Positions 1-10,994 are shown, numbered from the stretch's first letter. The stretch: 64,000 nucleotides of DNA from Zavarzinella formosa DSM 19928 (GCF_000255705.1 NZ_JH636439.1:1474577-1538576); one strand, 5' to 3'. Numbers and translations: made by a program. The notes: generated by a model from the sequence alone, not told the origin.

Positions 1-825
1 TGGCCAATCAATGGACTTGTTGTCCAGTGTCACCCGGCAGATGTCGTAATTGGTGCTCCATGCCTCGTCCTTGGCGGGAACCGCCGTGAAGACGATGTGT
101 TTGCCGTCCGGAGTGAACGTGTGATCGTCCCCGGCGCTGAACGTCGAACTGGTGGGGTTAGCATCCCGGTTTCCCGGCGTGACATCGCGAACGTCCGTCC
201 CGTCGGCTTTGCACACAAAAATGTGCTGCCGTTTGTCTTCTATATATTCGTCCCAATGTCGGTAAAAGAGCCGAGAGAAGACCTTCGCCTTCACCGGGCT
301 TTTCTCGGCTTCGTCGATTTTAGCTTTGTTTTTTGCGTCGCTTTCCGCGAATGGCAGCGTGGAAAACTCCGGGAAGACCGATGAAACAAAGGCGATCATC
401 GTGCCGTCCGGGGACCAGAGGCCATTGCTTGCCCCGGTGGAGATCGTGGTGAGTTGCCGGGCCTCTCCGCCGTTGATCGCAATCACCCACAGTTGATTGC
501 TTCCGCTTCGGTTTGATTCAAAGAGAAGAGATTTGCCATCGGGACTCCAACGCGGGTGGCGGTCGCTTTTTCCTGCGTTCGTGAGACGGCTGGCCGCTTT
601 GGTGCGGTCGGTGGGAATCAGCCACAGGCTCGTCGCCGTCTTGTTGCTTTCAAAGCTGACTTCACCGATCTGACAGGCGACCAGATTGCCATCCGGGCTG
701 ATTTGCGCGTCGGCGACTCGCTTGAACCGGAACATATCGTCGATGGTCATGGCCCGCCGGTCATCGGCAATGGCCGGGAATGTCGTCATCAAAAGCAACC
801 CCGTGAGGAGTGAAAATTGTTTCAT
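1..825 (-). CDS. S9-type peptidase, N-terminal beta-propeller part (truncated by window edge)
   Basis: Reading down from the ATG at 825 gives 275 codons with no stop, so the gene continues past the left edge. The product starts with a signal peptide (MKQFSLLTGLLLM...AIADD), then a stretch (TIDDMFRFKRVADAQISPDG) typical of prolyl-oligopeptidase-family proteins, followed by WD40/TolB-like blades with repeated 'SPDG' and 'TPDGKHIVF' motifs. In that family the propeller precedes a C-terminal alpha/beta-hydrolase domain with the Ser-Asp-His triad, which would lie outside the window. It is probably a secreted or periplasmic dipeptidyl or acylaminoacyl peptidase. A free-standing TolB-like propeller cannot be excluded without the C-terminus. 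Confidence 0.8.
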   Translation of the reverse strand, partial: MKQFSLLTGLLLMTTFPAIADDRRAMTIDDMFRFKRVADAQISPDGNLVACQIGEVSFESNKTATSLWLIPTDRTKAASRLTNAGKSDRHPRWSPDGKSLLFESNRSGSNQLWVIAINGGEARQLTTISTGASNGLWSPDGTMIAFVSSVFPEFSTLPFAESDAKNKAKIDEAEKSPVKAKVFSRLFYRHWDEYIEDKRQHIFVCKADGTDVRDVTPGNRDANPTSSTFSAGDDHTFTPDGKHIVFTAVPAKDEAWSTNYDICRVTLDNKSIDWP

Positions 826-857
826 GTGGGTTGGAACCTTCGGAGGGGGTGAGACGA

Positions 858-2078
<1,221 letters not shown>

Positions 2079-2205
2079 TCGCGAGTACCTCGCGGCATCG
2101 GTTACTGTTTGGACGGAACCTTTGGCCGTTTTGCTGATGGGAGTTTCTGAATCGCCTATCTTACGAGAGCGGTTGCCGTGTCAAACAGAGTGGCCGACGA
2201 TACTT

Positions 2206-2658
2206 TTAACGGGATTTGGTCGTCACCTTGGCGTAACCCACATCAGCCATGATGCTGGCGGCCCGGTTCGCATCAGCCACGGAATCAAACGTCACATAAC
2301 CGACAAACTTTGAGCCGATCACGGTGAGAATGGCCCCGTGGAGGTTGATGCCGGCTCCTGCCCAGGCATGCTTGATGCGGTGGGCCAGTCCGGCCGTGTT
2401 GTCCCCCTCGACACGCATGACGATGGGATCGTTCACTTCGTTGAGGCCGACGGCCTTGGCCGCCCGAACCTGATCCAATCCCACAATGGGGGCCACGCAC
2501 AGCGTGCCAAACCCCGGCCGATCCGAGTGACGCTGGGTGTAAACGTATTCCAAATCGGCCCCGGCTTCGTCGAGCCGACTTAACTTGTGGGCCACTCCGC
2601 CCGGTTCATCCTTCACGTCCACCGCCCATACGTGAATCCGGTCCATTTTGAAGCTCAT
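2206..2658 (-). CDS. ACT-domain protein
   Basis: The open frame extends upstream, but the ATG at 2658 is preceded by a GGAAAGGGAAA stretch and starts directly at the conserved part (MSFKMDRIHVWAVDV). The 150-residue product has two ACT-like halves, about residues 8-70 (beginning with DEPGGVAHKLSRLDEAGADL) and 78-145 (VEGDNTAGLAHRIKHAWAGAGI). No catalytic domain is attached, so a ligand-sensing or regulatory role is most likely, perhaps binding an amino acid. The adjacent genes do not form an obvious amino-acid pathway, so the ligand cannot be inferred. Confidence 0.75.
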   Translation of the reverse strand: MSFKMDRIHVWAVDVKDEPGGVAHKLSRLDEAGADLEYVYTQRHSDRPGFGTLCVAPIVGLDQVRAAKAVGLNEVNDPIVMRVEGDNTAGLAHRIKHAWAGAGINLHGAILTVIGSKFVGYVTFDSVADANRAASIMADVGYAKVTTKSR

Positions 2659-3079
2659 GGTTTCCCTTTCCGGTCCCCTGACAAGTTGCAAATGGATGAT
2701 ACAGGCTGCGTCGGGTGATGCAACCAGAAAACACCACTTGGGAAAACGAGGCAATACCGCCCGCGAGATGATGTTAAGCCGGGATTCGCGGATCAGGCCA
2801 GTCCGCCCATCCCCTTTCCGGCTCCTCGCTTTCGGCATCATTGTTAAATGATGTGTTTTCATCGTCCCGTCAGGAAATGTCGAATGGATTTGCGGAATTC
2901 ATCCCCAAATGGGGCCAAACTGCCTTGACCCGTGACGGACGTGTGGTTATTCCCCGGTCGCATTCAAACTCACCCACACTCCGGGGGAGCCTGCGCGGAA
3001 TTTATTCGCGCAGGCAATCCGGCCATGGGCCAACAGCGGGGGAGCCGACCGGTTGGGGGATCGGTCGGCAATTCAGATT
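2659..3079. other. Intergenic region between divergent ACT-protein and secretin genes
   Basis: No gene is supported here. It must carry the promoters of two divergently transcribed genes. The one clear structure is a perfect 7-bp dyad, CATCATT at 2836-2842 and AATGATG at 2847-2853 with a 4-nt centre, which could be an operator. No convincing -35/-10 pair was found. Confidence 0.4.
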
Positions 3080-6000
3080 ATGGCAAACATTATGTCGGAC
3101 GGGGAAAGGAGGCCGGGTGTGTTCCAGGCTAAATTGCAGGGATGGCGGCGACTGGCGGCGGGCTTGGCGCTCGTTCCCGGCCTCACGGGTGTCGGAATCG
3201 GCGCCCTCGGCCTTCAAGGCCGTGTTCTTGCGGAGGACAAACCGGCGGCGGTCGTCAAGGCGGACGAAGCCCGCGACTTGATGCGTCAGGCCCGCGAGGC
3301 CTACGATGCCAAGAACTATGGCAAGGCGAAGGAACTCGCCGAAAAGGCCCGCTCCCTGCGCGCCCCGTCCCAGTTCTTTGATGACACGCCCGAAGATCTT
3401 CTGGCGGACATCGCCAAGAAGAGCGGGGCCAAACCCGGCGGGGCGGCCAAGCCGACCATCACGGACCCGCGTCGGCTTATGGGCATGGCCAAGCAATCAC
3501 TCGAATCCGGTGATCTGGACAAGGCCCAGGACTATGCCTCAATGGCTCAGGCTAACGAAGGATCGGTTCGCTGGGGCTTGTTCGACGACACGCCGAGCTC
3601 CCTTTTGAAGGACATTCAGAAGGCGAAGACCAAGCGAGACCAGCATCAGGCCGACAAGTTGTTGGCCGACGCGAAGGCACTCCTCGAACGGCAGGCCGCC
3701 GACAAGCGGGAACGCCTCTCCAACCTGATGATGGCCGAGGAAAAGGCCCGTCAGGCCGGCAAACTGCACGGTCCCTACAGCGTGTGGGATTTCGGCGACC
3801 GTCCCGAAGAGATCATCGCCGATTCCCGCAAGATCCGGGACAAGGAAAAGTTGACGGGCATCAAGCCTGTTGACACCAAGCCTTCCAATTCCAAGGTCGG
3901 CGATACGCAGACCGCCGATGCGCGGAACCCCAAGAAGCCGGTCTCCGAAAGCGGAAAGACCCCGGCGACGACCGATGGCAAGACGCCTTATAGCGAGGTG
4001 GCTCGCGATCCGAAGGCAACGGCCAACGTGACGCAAAAGGCCGAGGTCATCGCCCTCATGAAAGAGGCGACGGCCCTGAAGATGCAGGGGAACTACCCGG
4101 CCGCCCGCGAGAAGCTGATTTTGGCGAGCAAGGCCAACGTCTCGTTCTCCAAGGAGGAAGACTCCCCGGTCACCGAACTCAACCGGTTGAACGGTCTGGC
4201 TCAGCGCAAGATCAACACGTTGTGTGCGGAGGCCAAGTCCAGTGTCGCCCGCAAAGACACGGAAACGGCCAATACGAAGTTGGAACAAGCCAACAAACTG
4301 GCCTTGGCGATGAATCTCGATGTCGGCCCGGTGCAGGAAGTGATGGCTTCCATGAATCCGGTGAAGCCCGCCCCCACCAAAGTGGTGAACGGCTCCGGAA
4401 CTTCCGCCAAACCGGCGACGAACGATGTCGCGGTGGGGATTGTCGCCCCGCCGGTCTCCTCGATTCCGTCGGTCATGCCCGACAACTCGGCTCCGTCGAT
4501 CAGAACAGTGGCCGGACTGGACAAGGGACCGGGTGTGATTCCCGCCGTGGTGCCTCCCACGGTGACGCCTCCTGCCGATGTGGCTCCGGCGGTGGCGACG
4601 AATATCGCCTCGCCTATCGGTGATCCGGCGCTGACGCCAGCTCCGGTGGCTGTGCCGGTTCCGAGAATGGCGCCGATTCCGGGCGAGACGGTGAAGGTTT
4701 CCCAAACTCCGGAAATCAAGACTCCGGCGTTCGTGAACGAGCCCGCCAAGACGCCCTCGACGACGGTTCAGGCGCCGTTGCCGCCTGTTGGTCCGACCCC
4801 GGCGATGTTGAACGAGGCCGCCAACGTTTCCGCTCCTCCGTCGATGGTGGTTCAAGAACCGTTGCCGACTGTTCGTTCGACGGCTCCGGGTGCGGATGCC
4901 CGAGGGCGGGAAATGCTCAACCAAGCCCGGACTGAATTGAGGAAGGACAACGCGGATGGCGCCCGCAAGTTGGTGATCGAAGTCATCAACGGGCCTTATT
5001 CCTGCAAAGAAGAGGCCACGGGCCTGCTGAATAGCATTGAGGCCGAAGAATCCGCACGGAAGCTGAACAATGCCCGCCGGGCATTTGAAAATGGCATGGC
5101 GGCATTTAACGCCAATAATTACACATCGGCTCTGGCGATCTTCCAGCAGATCGAGCCAATGCAACTGAATGCCAAGAATCGTGCCCAGCTTAGCGAATTT
5201 ATGTCTGCCGCCGCCGCCCGTCAAAAGGCGGCCATTCAAGAAAACGCCTTGGTGCAAGCGGGCGGCACGGATGTGAAGCCCGGCCTGCCGCCTCGGCAGG
5301 TTCCGCAAGCCACCCCGAGCGAATTGCCCGGCTCGGTTCCGACGCCGCGTATAGGCGCGGACAACCTGTTGAAGCAACAGGAAGCCTTGTCTCAAGTCGA
5401 GTTCCAACAGCTTCGTTCGCAGGGTTTGAAGGTGGAAACCGAAGCCACCGCTCGCTTTGGGAAGGGTGAAACGGACGCCGCCTTGCAGGATCTCCAGAAC
5501 TTTGTCTCCAAAGTTCGCGCCACCAGCCTCGACGTTGGCAAGCAAAACCTGCTTGTCCGGCCGATCGAAGCCCGGATGGAACGGTTGAAGATTCTGAAGC
5601 ACCAGACGGATTTCCTCACGAAGGAACGCAGTGACCGCACCGGCATCAAGGCCGAAATGACGCAGGAGGCTCTCTTCCGCCAGAAGAATCAGGAGGAAGT
5701 TGCCCGCCTCATGAAGTCATCCAGCAAGCTGGTGGCTGAGCACAAATATTCGGAAGCCTATGCCCAAGTGCAAAAGGCCCAGGCGATTGACTCGGACGAT
5801 CCTTCCGTGAATGCCTCGCTCCAAATCATCAAGACGATGATGCGCAAGAAGGAGTTTGACCGGGTCAAGAGTACGCAGGAAGAGGATAACTTCACTCAAC
5901 TGAACGAGTTGATGGAGCACCCGCTGGTCAACAACAAAGATCCGTTGAAGTTTTCAACGGATAAGGACACTCGGGAGCGTATCCTGAATCGTCCTGACTA

Positions 6001-7819
6001 TTCACGCGGCATCGGCATCATGCGGTCGCGGACGGACTCGGAAAAGGCGATCGAGCGTAAGCTCGGCACGCCGGTCAGTGTCAGCTTCAATGCGATGCCG
6101 CTCGAAAGCGTGGTGGAACATCTCCAAACCGTGACGGGCATCAACTTCGACCTCGATACGCGGGGTTTGAAGGAAGGAAACATTGATTCGAAGCAGACCA
6201 TCACGGCGAAGCTGAACAATGTGTCCCTGAAATCCGCGTTGAACATTATCTGTCAACAGGCCGGTCTGAAGCATGTGATCGAGAACGAAACGATCCGGGT
6301 GACCACGCCGAAGAATGCCGCCGGTCGACAGGTCGTGCGGTCGGTCCCGGTGGGTGACTTGGTGATTCCGGCTCCGAACTTCGGAGCCGATCCCGGCTTG
6401 TCGCTGCCGGAAGCCCTGCAACGCGCCATCCCCGGCAACAGCGGCAGCATGAGCGGGCCGGGAGCGTCGATGCGGAATGGGCGCAATGCCTTGCCGCCTG
6501 GGACGAGCGTGAGTGACAGCGGGCTGCCCGGACTGGGCGGGCGGTTGATGAATCAACCGATCCACGGCGGGGCTGGCTCCAGCCAGGTCACCGGCGGAAC
6601 GCTGGAACGGGAATTGATCCGGCTGATCACCACCACCATCAAGCCGGATAGCTGGATGCAACAGGGTGGCGAGGGGACCATCGAGTATTACCCGCTCGGT
6701 TTGGCGATGGTTATCAATCAGTCTCCGGAAGTGATTGAAGAAGTTGAACGGTTGCTGGAGTCGCTGCGTAAGCTCCAAGATTTGGAAGTCTCGATCGAAG
6801 TGAAGGTCGTCGCCCTCGGCGAAACCTTCTACGAGCGGATCGGTGTTGACTTTGCGATGGGTATTCGGACGAACGCCAGTCCCATCGCCAGCGGACCGGG
6901 CACCGTGGTCGGGGCGCCGAACAACCAGAGCTTCAGCGGAAACGTGGTTGGTTTGCAAACGCCTGGTGTGCCGACCCCTGACTTGAACATTCCGATCCGG
7001 GCGACGAGCTTTAGCAAGGCGGTTCCTCCGTTCGGCGGGTTCACGAACTCGTTCGCAGACGGCGGCCTCTCGCTGGGCCTCGCGTTCCTGAGCGATATTC
7101 AGGTGCAAATGTTCTTGGAAGCCGCCCAAGGGGACACTCGAACGAACGTGCTTCAGGCTCCGAAGATCACCTCCCTGAACGGGACGGCCGCGATCATCTC
7201 CGTGAACGACTTCCAGTTCTTCCTCACGGGGATGCAGGTCACGTCCGTCGCCGGTCAGTTGGTGTTCACGCCGCAGAACATTCCGTTCCCGGTCGGCACC
7301 TCGACGCAAACGCCCACGAGTCCGTTGAACCCGACGCCTTCGTTGACGAGCAATCTGCCGGGGATCACGCTGTCGGTCCAGCCGGTCGTCTCGGCCGACC
7401 GCCGGTTCGTCCGGATGAACATCCAGCAGTCGTTCATCAACCTGATCTCTGGAACGGCCCAAGTGCCGATCACCACGATCATCACCCCGGTCTTCGAGAA
7501 TGGCGGCCAGGGTCAGCCCACCCCGTTCACGCAGTTCCTGCAACAGCCCCGGTTCTCGAGCATCGACACCCAGACGGTGGTCGTTGTTCCGGACGGCGGC
7601 ACGGTGGTGATGGGTGGTCTCAAGTACATGTCGGAAGGCCGCAACGAATACGGTCCTCCGGTGTTGAGCAAGATCCCGTACTTGAACCGCCTCTTCAAGA
7701 ACGTGGCCTACGGTCGTGAAGGCCGGTCCATCCTGCTGATGGTGACCCCGCGGATCATCATCAACCGGGAAGAACAACTCCGTCAAACGGGTGTGTCGTC
7801 TGATGATGACAACAACTGA
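3080..7819 (+). CDS. Giant type II/III-type secretin with TPR-like N-terminus
   Basis: About 1,579 residues from the ATG at 3080; a TTG at 3053 and an ATG at 3092 are alternatives, the latter placing the signal sequence (GWRRLAAGLALVPGLTG) closer to the start. Residues 60-420 carry helical TPR-like units, several ending in an F-x-D-x-PE-x-L signature. A Pro/Val/Thr-rich linker follows (about 435-600), then more helical repeats, a secretin N/STN-like domain (about 995-1080), a second N-domain (about 1180-1250) and the secretin beta-barrel domain (about 1335-1570), which contains VVVPDGGTVVMGG and PYLNRLFKN. Typical GspD/PilQ proteins have 600-750 residues, so the N-terminal half is extra. It should form an outer-membrane channel for type II secretion or type IV pili. 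The only possible partner in the window is the prepilin peptidase at 48034-49128. Confidence 0.88.
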   Translation: MANIMSDGERRPGVFQAKLQGWRRLAAGLALVPGLTGVGIGALGLQGRVLAEDKPAAVVKADEARDLMRQAREAYDAKNYGKAKELAEKARSLRAPSQFFDDTPEDLLADIAKKSGAKPGGAAKPTITDPRRLMGMAKQSLESGDLDKAQDYASMAQANEGSVRWGLFDDTPSSLLKDIQKAKTKRDQHQADKLLADAKALLERQAADKRERLSNLMMAEEKARQAGKLHGPYSVWDFGDRPEEIIADSRKIRDKEKLTGIKPVDTKPSNSKVGDTQTADARNPKKPVSESGKTPATTDGKTPYSEVARDPKATANVTQKAEVIALMKEATALKMQGNYPAAREKLILASKANVSFSKEEDSPVTELNRLNGLAQRKINTLCAEAKSSVARKDTETANTKLEQANKLALAMNLDVGPVQEVMASMNPVKPAPTKVVNGSGTSAKPATNDVAVGIVAPPVSSIPSVMPDNSAPSIRTVAGLDKGPGVIPAVVPPTVTPPADVAPAVATNIASPIGDPALTPAPVAVPVPRMAPIPGETVKVSQTPEIKTPAFVNEPAKTPSTTVQAPLPPVGPTPAMLNEAANVSAPPSMVVQEPLPTVRSTAPGADARGREMLNQARTELRKDNADGARKLVIEVINGPYSCKEEATGLLNSIEAEESARKLNNARRAFENGMAAFNANNYTSALAIFQQIEPMQLNAKNRAQLSEFMSAAAARQKAAIQENALVQAGGTDVKPGLPPRQVPQATPSELPGSVPTPRIGADNLLKQQEALSQVEFQQLRSQGLKVETEATARFGKGETDAALQDLQNFVSKVRATSLDVGKQNLLVRPIEARMERLKILKHQTDFLTKERSDRTGIKAEMTQEALFRQKNQEEVARLMKSSSKLVAEHKYSEAYAQVQKAQAIDSDDPSVNASLQIIKTMMRKKEFDRVKSTQEEDNFTQLNELMEHPLVNNKDPLKFSTDKDTRERILNRPDYSRGIGIMRSRTDSEKAIERKLGTPVSVSFNAMPLESVVEHLQTVTGINFDLDTRGLKEGNIDSKQTITAKLNNVSLKSALNIICQQAGLKHVIENETIRVTTPKNAAGRQVVRSVPVGDLVIPAPNFGADPGLSLPEALQRAIPGNSGSMSGPGASMRNGRNALPPGTSVSDSGLPGLGGRLMNQPIHGGAGSSQVTGGTLERELIRLITTTIKPDSWMQQGGEGTIEYYPLGLAMVINQSPEVIEEVERLLESLRKLQDLEVSIEVKVVALGETFYERIGVDFAMGIRTNASPIASGPGTVVGAPNNQSFSGNVVGLQTPGVPTPDLNIPIRATSFSKAVPPFGGFTNSFADGGLSLGLAFLSDIQVQMFLEAAQGDTRTNVLQAPKITSLNGTAAIISVNDFQFFLTGMQVTSVAGQLVFTPQNIPFPVGTSTQTPTSPLNPTPSLTSNLPGITLSVQPVVSADRRFVRMNIQQSFINLISGTAQVPITTIITPVFENGGQGQPTPFTQFLQQPRFSSIDTQTVVVVPDGGTVVMGGLKYMSEGRNEYGPPVLSKIPYLNRLFKNVAYGREGRSILLMVTPRIIINREEQLRQTGVSSDDDNN

Positions 7820-7857
7820 TGATCGAGACAAACTTGTGACACAGTGAGTTTCAGAGA

Positions 7858-7887
7858 ACCCCGCCCCAACATGGTGCGGGGTTTTTT
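7858..7887 (+). terminator. Rho-independent terminator of the secretin gene
   Basis: The 7-bp stem ACCCCGC (7858-7864) pairs with GCGGGGT (7876-7882), extended inward by CC/GG pairs, and is followed by a run of T to 7887. It lies 38 nt after the secretin stop codon. Confidence 0.85.
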
Positions 7888-8102
7888 GTTGCTTTTCAAC
7901 CGGAAATTCTTGTTGTCAGCGTCTTCAGAAACAGTGAAGTGTGATTCAAATCTTTGAGACAGTTTGTATGCCCAAATCTCGGGCAGGAAGTTACAAAGCC
8001 CCTCAAAAAAACTTGCAATTATTCTTTCGACGTATTACGATCAAATCATCCCCATAATATCGCCTTTCGATCAATCCCCTCTCTCCTCTCGCGGGGTTTG
8101 CC

Positions 8103-8927
8103 ATGAAATTTTACCTGATTGTCGCAAAGGGCAAAAAACAAGGACTGCCAATTCCCATTGAAGTGGATCTGTTTCTTATGGGATCGGACAAGATGTGCCA
8201 GCTCCGGGCCGAGCATGAACGGATTGGCGAACAACATTGCGCGTTGGTCAATCGCGGGAAAAAAGTTTTCATTAGCGATCTGGACAGCGGACACCCAACG
8301 CTCGTGAACGGCGAAATCATGGAGCCGGGAGTTGAGTGGGCGCTTCATTCGGGGGATCTGATCGAGGCGGGGCCGCTCAAATTCATGGTGCAATATCGTG
8401 AAAAGGCGCTCTCCCAACGAGATCTGGAGGAATGGGCCTTGAGCTGTCTCGATCAGGCGCAAGATCGAAAAACGGCGATGGACAAACTGGAACATGCTGA
8501 GTTTCATTCCACCGAGTTTCTCAATGCCTCTTCGGCAGCCTCGGCCATTCTTGAGCGTCTTTCAGCCCAAAAGGGAGTTGTGAAGGGACGGCTCCGCATC
8601 TCGCGAGATGAACACGTCACACTCGTCCGGCTCAACTCCATCTATCTGGTCGAAGACGCCGAGCTGGCCCTTCTCAGCCGGGAACTTCACGACAATCTCA
8701 ACCGGCCGAATCTGAAAGTTCTCCTCGATTTGAAAAACATCAAGCGGATGTCCAGCACGGCTGTTGAAATGTTTGCCAATTTGAGGATCTGGCTTCGTCC
8801 CTTCGGGAGCAGTCTGGCGATGTGCCGGGTGCGATCCGAATTCGTCGGGATGTTCGCCACTTATCCGGCCACCCACGATCTGCCGATTTTCGACAGCAAG
8901 GACAAAGCCCGCGCCTCCAAGTGGTGA
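8103..8927 (+). CDS. FHA-STAS fusion protein (signalling scaffold)
   Basis: 274 residues. Residues 1-100 resemble a forkhead-associated domain: a GSDKMCQL strand, the EQHCAL core with the conserved His, and DLDSGHPTLVNG matching the family's D-x-x-S-x-N-G-T-x-V-N-G signature. After a helical linker (about 100-155), residues 160-265 form a STAS domain of the anti-sigma-factor antagonist type, with LLDLKNIKRMSSTAVEMF around the Ser that SpoIIAA-like proteins phosphorylate. FHA domains bind phosphothreonine and STAS domains bind anti-sigma or switch kinases, so the protein may join Ser/Thr-kinase signalling to a partner switch. No kinase or sigma factor is adjacent. The ATG follows a GC-rich leader without a clear Shine-Dalgarno. 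Confidence 0.82.
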   Translation: MKFYLIVAKGKKQGLPIPIEVDLFLMGSDKMCQLRAEHERIGEQHCALVNRGKKVFISDLDSGHPTLVNGEIMEPGVEWALHSGDLIEAGPLKFMVQYREKALSQRDLEEWALSCLDQAQDRKTAMDKLEHAEFHSTEFLNASSAASAILERLSAQKGVVKGRLRISRDEHVTLVRLNSIYLVEDAELALLSRELHDNLNRPNLKVLLDLKNIKRMSSTAVEMFANLRIWLRPFGSSLAMCRVRSEFVGMFATYPATHDLPIFDSKDKARASKW

Positions 8928-9062
8928 GGCGAGAAACATCCGGCCCCCCGTCCCGTGTTTTTGCGATGAGCTGTTCGTCCGTCCAACTCGTCGAATTCCC
9001 CGGCGGGTCTACCCGGCCTCCCCGGAACATTTATAATTGAATCTTTCGCGGGGAAACCGTCA

Positions 9063-9410
9063 ATGAATGACGGGGCATCCAACCGCGATGGGAGCCGAAT
9101 CGTGTTATTCGCAGACGCCTCCGTCAGTTTCTTTTCACACACGTTGAACATCATCATCGTGGGCTTGGGTTTTCTTCTAATGCTCACCATCCTGATCCAG
9201 CGTGGCAAGGGCGGGGGATTGGTCGGGGCGTTCGGCGGGGCCGGCGGTTCCAGCGCGTTTGGCTCCAAGGCCGGCGACGCCTTCACCCGGATCACGCTCA
9301 TCATGGCCGGGATTTGGGTCTTCCTCATCATGATTCACGTTAACCTGGCCAAGAGCGATCTGCGGAGAAACACCACCGCTCCCGAATCGGAAACATTCAT
9401 CAACAAGTAA
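9063..9410 (+). CDS. secG: Preprotein translocase subunit SecG
   Basis: Small inner-membrane protein with two transmembrane helices ([20 protein letters not shown] and [15 protein letters not shown]) joined by the Gly-rich cytoplasmic loop [16 protein letters not shown], which is characteristic of SecG. It would associate with SecYE and help SecA-driven export. Two starts are possible: the ATG at 9063 and a GTG at 9102. The GTG has a GGGAG 7 nt upstream and gives a more typical short N-terminus. A TATAAT at 9032-9037 may be its -10 element, though no matching -35 was found. It precedes the yicC-gmk-rpoZ set. Confidence 0.88.
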   Translation: MNDGASNRDGSRIVLFADASVSFFSHTLNIIIVGLGFLLMLTILIQRGKGGGLVGAFGGAGGSSAFGSKAGDAFTRITLIMAGIWVFLIMIHVNLAKSDLRRNTTAPESETFINK

Positions 9411-9438
9411 CTGGCCCCGGGGTCATGGAGTCCGACCA

Positions 9439-10335
9439 GTGTTGTTGAGCATGACCGGGTTTGGCGAGGCGCGTCATCAAAGTGACCACCTCAACTTGGG
9501 GGTGGAAGTCCGAACGGTCAACAATCGGTACCTGAAGGTATCGGTGCGAGGTTCCGATCCGTATCCGATGCTGGAAACGGAACTGGAAAAGGTCGTCCGG
9601 CGGTTCATTCGCCGGGGAACGGTGACGATCCATCTGCGATGCGATCGCCAGTCATCCGGCACGGACTTCGTCATCAATCCGATTGCCCTCCGCAGCTATG
9701 TCGAGCAAATCCGTGTGATTACCCAAGCGGCCAATTGCCCGGACCTGGCTCCGATGCTCATCGGGCAAGTGCTGTCTCTCCCCGGAGTCGCTCCGCAACC
9801 GGGGGGCCACACCGGTCGGCCGCCCGACGAGGAAGTGGCGGCTGTCGAGGCGACGTTGGAAAAAGCCCTGGCCGAACTTCAGACCATGCGACAGGCCGAG
9901 GGGAAGTCCATGGCCGAGGAACTGCTGAATCTTCGAGGGGCGATCCATCAGCAATTGGCGGGAATTCGCACCCGGATTCCGGGAGTGGTCGCCGGACACC
10001 GGAGCCGTCTGCGGGAACGGGTCGGGACGGTGCTTTCCGAGCATCAGATCAGCCTCCGGGCCGAAGATCTGATTCGTGAAGTCGCCATTTTTGCCGACCG
10101 CAGCGATGTTTCCGAGGAATTGACCCGGCTCGAAAGCCACCTCGATCAATTCGACACCATCGTCAATCGGGAAAACGACAGTCCCGGCCGGAAACTGGAG
10201 TTTTTGGTTCAGGAAATGGGCCGGGAAGCCAACACGATTGGTTCCAAGGCGGGGGATGTGGCAATCTCCCTGCATGTGGTCGAAATCAAGGCCGGCTTGG
10301 AAAAGGTCCGGGAGTTGGTTCAGAACATCGAATAG
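9439..10335 (+). CDS. yicC: YicC family protein (endoribonuclease-type)
   Basis: 298 residues from a GTG start, beginning MLLSMTGFGEAR, the invariant opening of YicC/YloC proteins. The C-terminal DUF1732 part shows FLVQEMGREANTIGSKAGD and ends with VKVRELVQNIE-like residues, as the family does. Members act as RNA-degrading factors in E. coli and B. subtilis; the catalytic details cannot be judged here. The order yicC-gmk-rpoZ matches many bacteria and suggests co-transcription. Confidence 0.93.
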   Translation: MLLSMTGFGEARHQSDHLNLGVEVRTVNNRYLKVSVRGSDPYPMLETELEKVVRRFIRRGTVTIHLRCDRQSSGTDFVINPIALRSYVEQIRVITQAANCPDLAPMLIGQVLSLPGVAPQPGGHTGRPPDEEVAAVEATLEKALAELQTMRQAEGKSMAEELLNLRGAIHQQLAGIRTRIPGVVAGHRSRLRERVGTVLSEHQISLRAEDLIREVAIFADRSDVSEELTRLESHLDQFDTIVNRENDSPGRKLEFLVQEMGREANTIGSKAGDVAISLHVVEIKAGLEKVRELVQNIE

Positions 10336-10406
10336 TTGCCGGTTATCGCAGACCCAACCCGTCCATAAGACAATTCTTCGTGAACTTTGTCATCACCCGC
10401 GGCGAA

Positions 10407-10994
10407 ATGACCCTAGGACCACTGATCATCGTCTCCGGTCCGAGCGGAAGCGGGAAATCCACCCTGATTGGTCGGATGATTGCTCGCTTCTCGCCCCGAC
10501 TGAGACATTCAATCTCGGCGACGACCCGCAAGGCGCGTTCCGGCGAAGAAGATGGTATCCATTATCATTTTTGGACGCCAGAACGGTTTGAACAGGGAAT
10601 CGCCGCCGGGGAGTTTTTGGAATACGCGACGGTGTTTGGTCGGCATTATTACGGCACTCCGAAAACGGAAGTGGAGTCGTACCGGGAAGCCGGGGTCGGC
10701 GTGATCCTTGACATCGACGTGCAGGGAGCCGCCCAGATCAAGCATAATTGTCCGTCGGCCTTCCTGATTTTCCTCATGACGCCCGAGGGAGAATATGCAA
10801 AGCGACTACGGGCACGCGGCAAAGACAGCGAAGAGGACATCATCCGGCGGATTGCCGAGGCCCGTTCCGAGTTGACGCGGGCGAATGAATTCGACGTGCG
10901 GTTACTCAACGACGACCTCGAACAGGCGTCCGACGAACTTAACCAGATGATCGACGGTTTGTTGAATGGCAGGTTTCCGGAGAAAGCATCATGA
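10407..10994 (+). CDS. gmk: Guanylate kinase
   Basis: 195 residues from the ATG at 10407, which starts at the family's N-terminus ([14 protein letters not shown]); a GTG at 10380 would add nine residues. It has the P-loop GPSGSGKST, the GMP-binding [19 protein letters not shown] segment, and the [14 protein letters not shown] and [10 protein letters not shown] motifs. It phosphorylates GMP to GDP in the cytoplasm. Its stop codon overlaps the rpoZ start by 4 nt (ATGA), indicating translational coupling. Confidence 0.95.
   Translation: MTLGPLIIVSGPSGSGKSTLIGRMIARFSPRLRHSISATTRKARSGEEDGIHYHFWTPERFEQGIAAGEFLEYATVFGRHYYGTPKTEVESYREAGVGVILDIDVQGAAQIKHNCPSAFLIFLMTPEGEYAKRLRARGKDSEEDIIRRIAEARSELTRANEFDVRLLNDDLEQASDELNQMIDGLLNGRFPEKAS

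Noticed and set aside
3539..5602. 687-codon minus-strand open frame inside the secretin gene
   Set aside because: It is antisense to a clear secretin, its composition (Arg/His/Gly-rich, few hydrophobic blocks) is typical of the shadow of a GC-rich gene, and no motif appears.
6002..7831. 609-codon minus-strand open frame over the secretin C-terminus
   Set aside because: Antisense shadow of the conserved secretin domain; Arg/His-rich without any fold signature.
8013..8041. Possible promoter TTGCAA-17 nt-TACGAT before the FHA-STAS gene
   Set aside because: Each box matches consensus at only four of six positions, which is expected by chance in this AT-richer gap.
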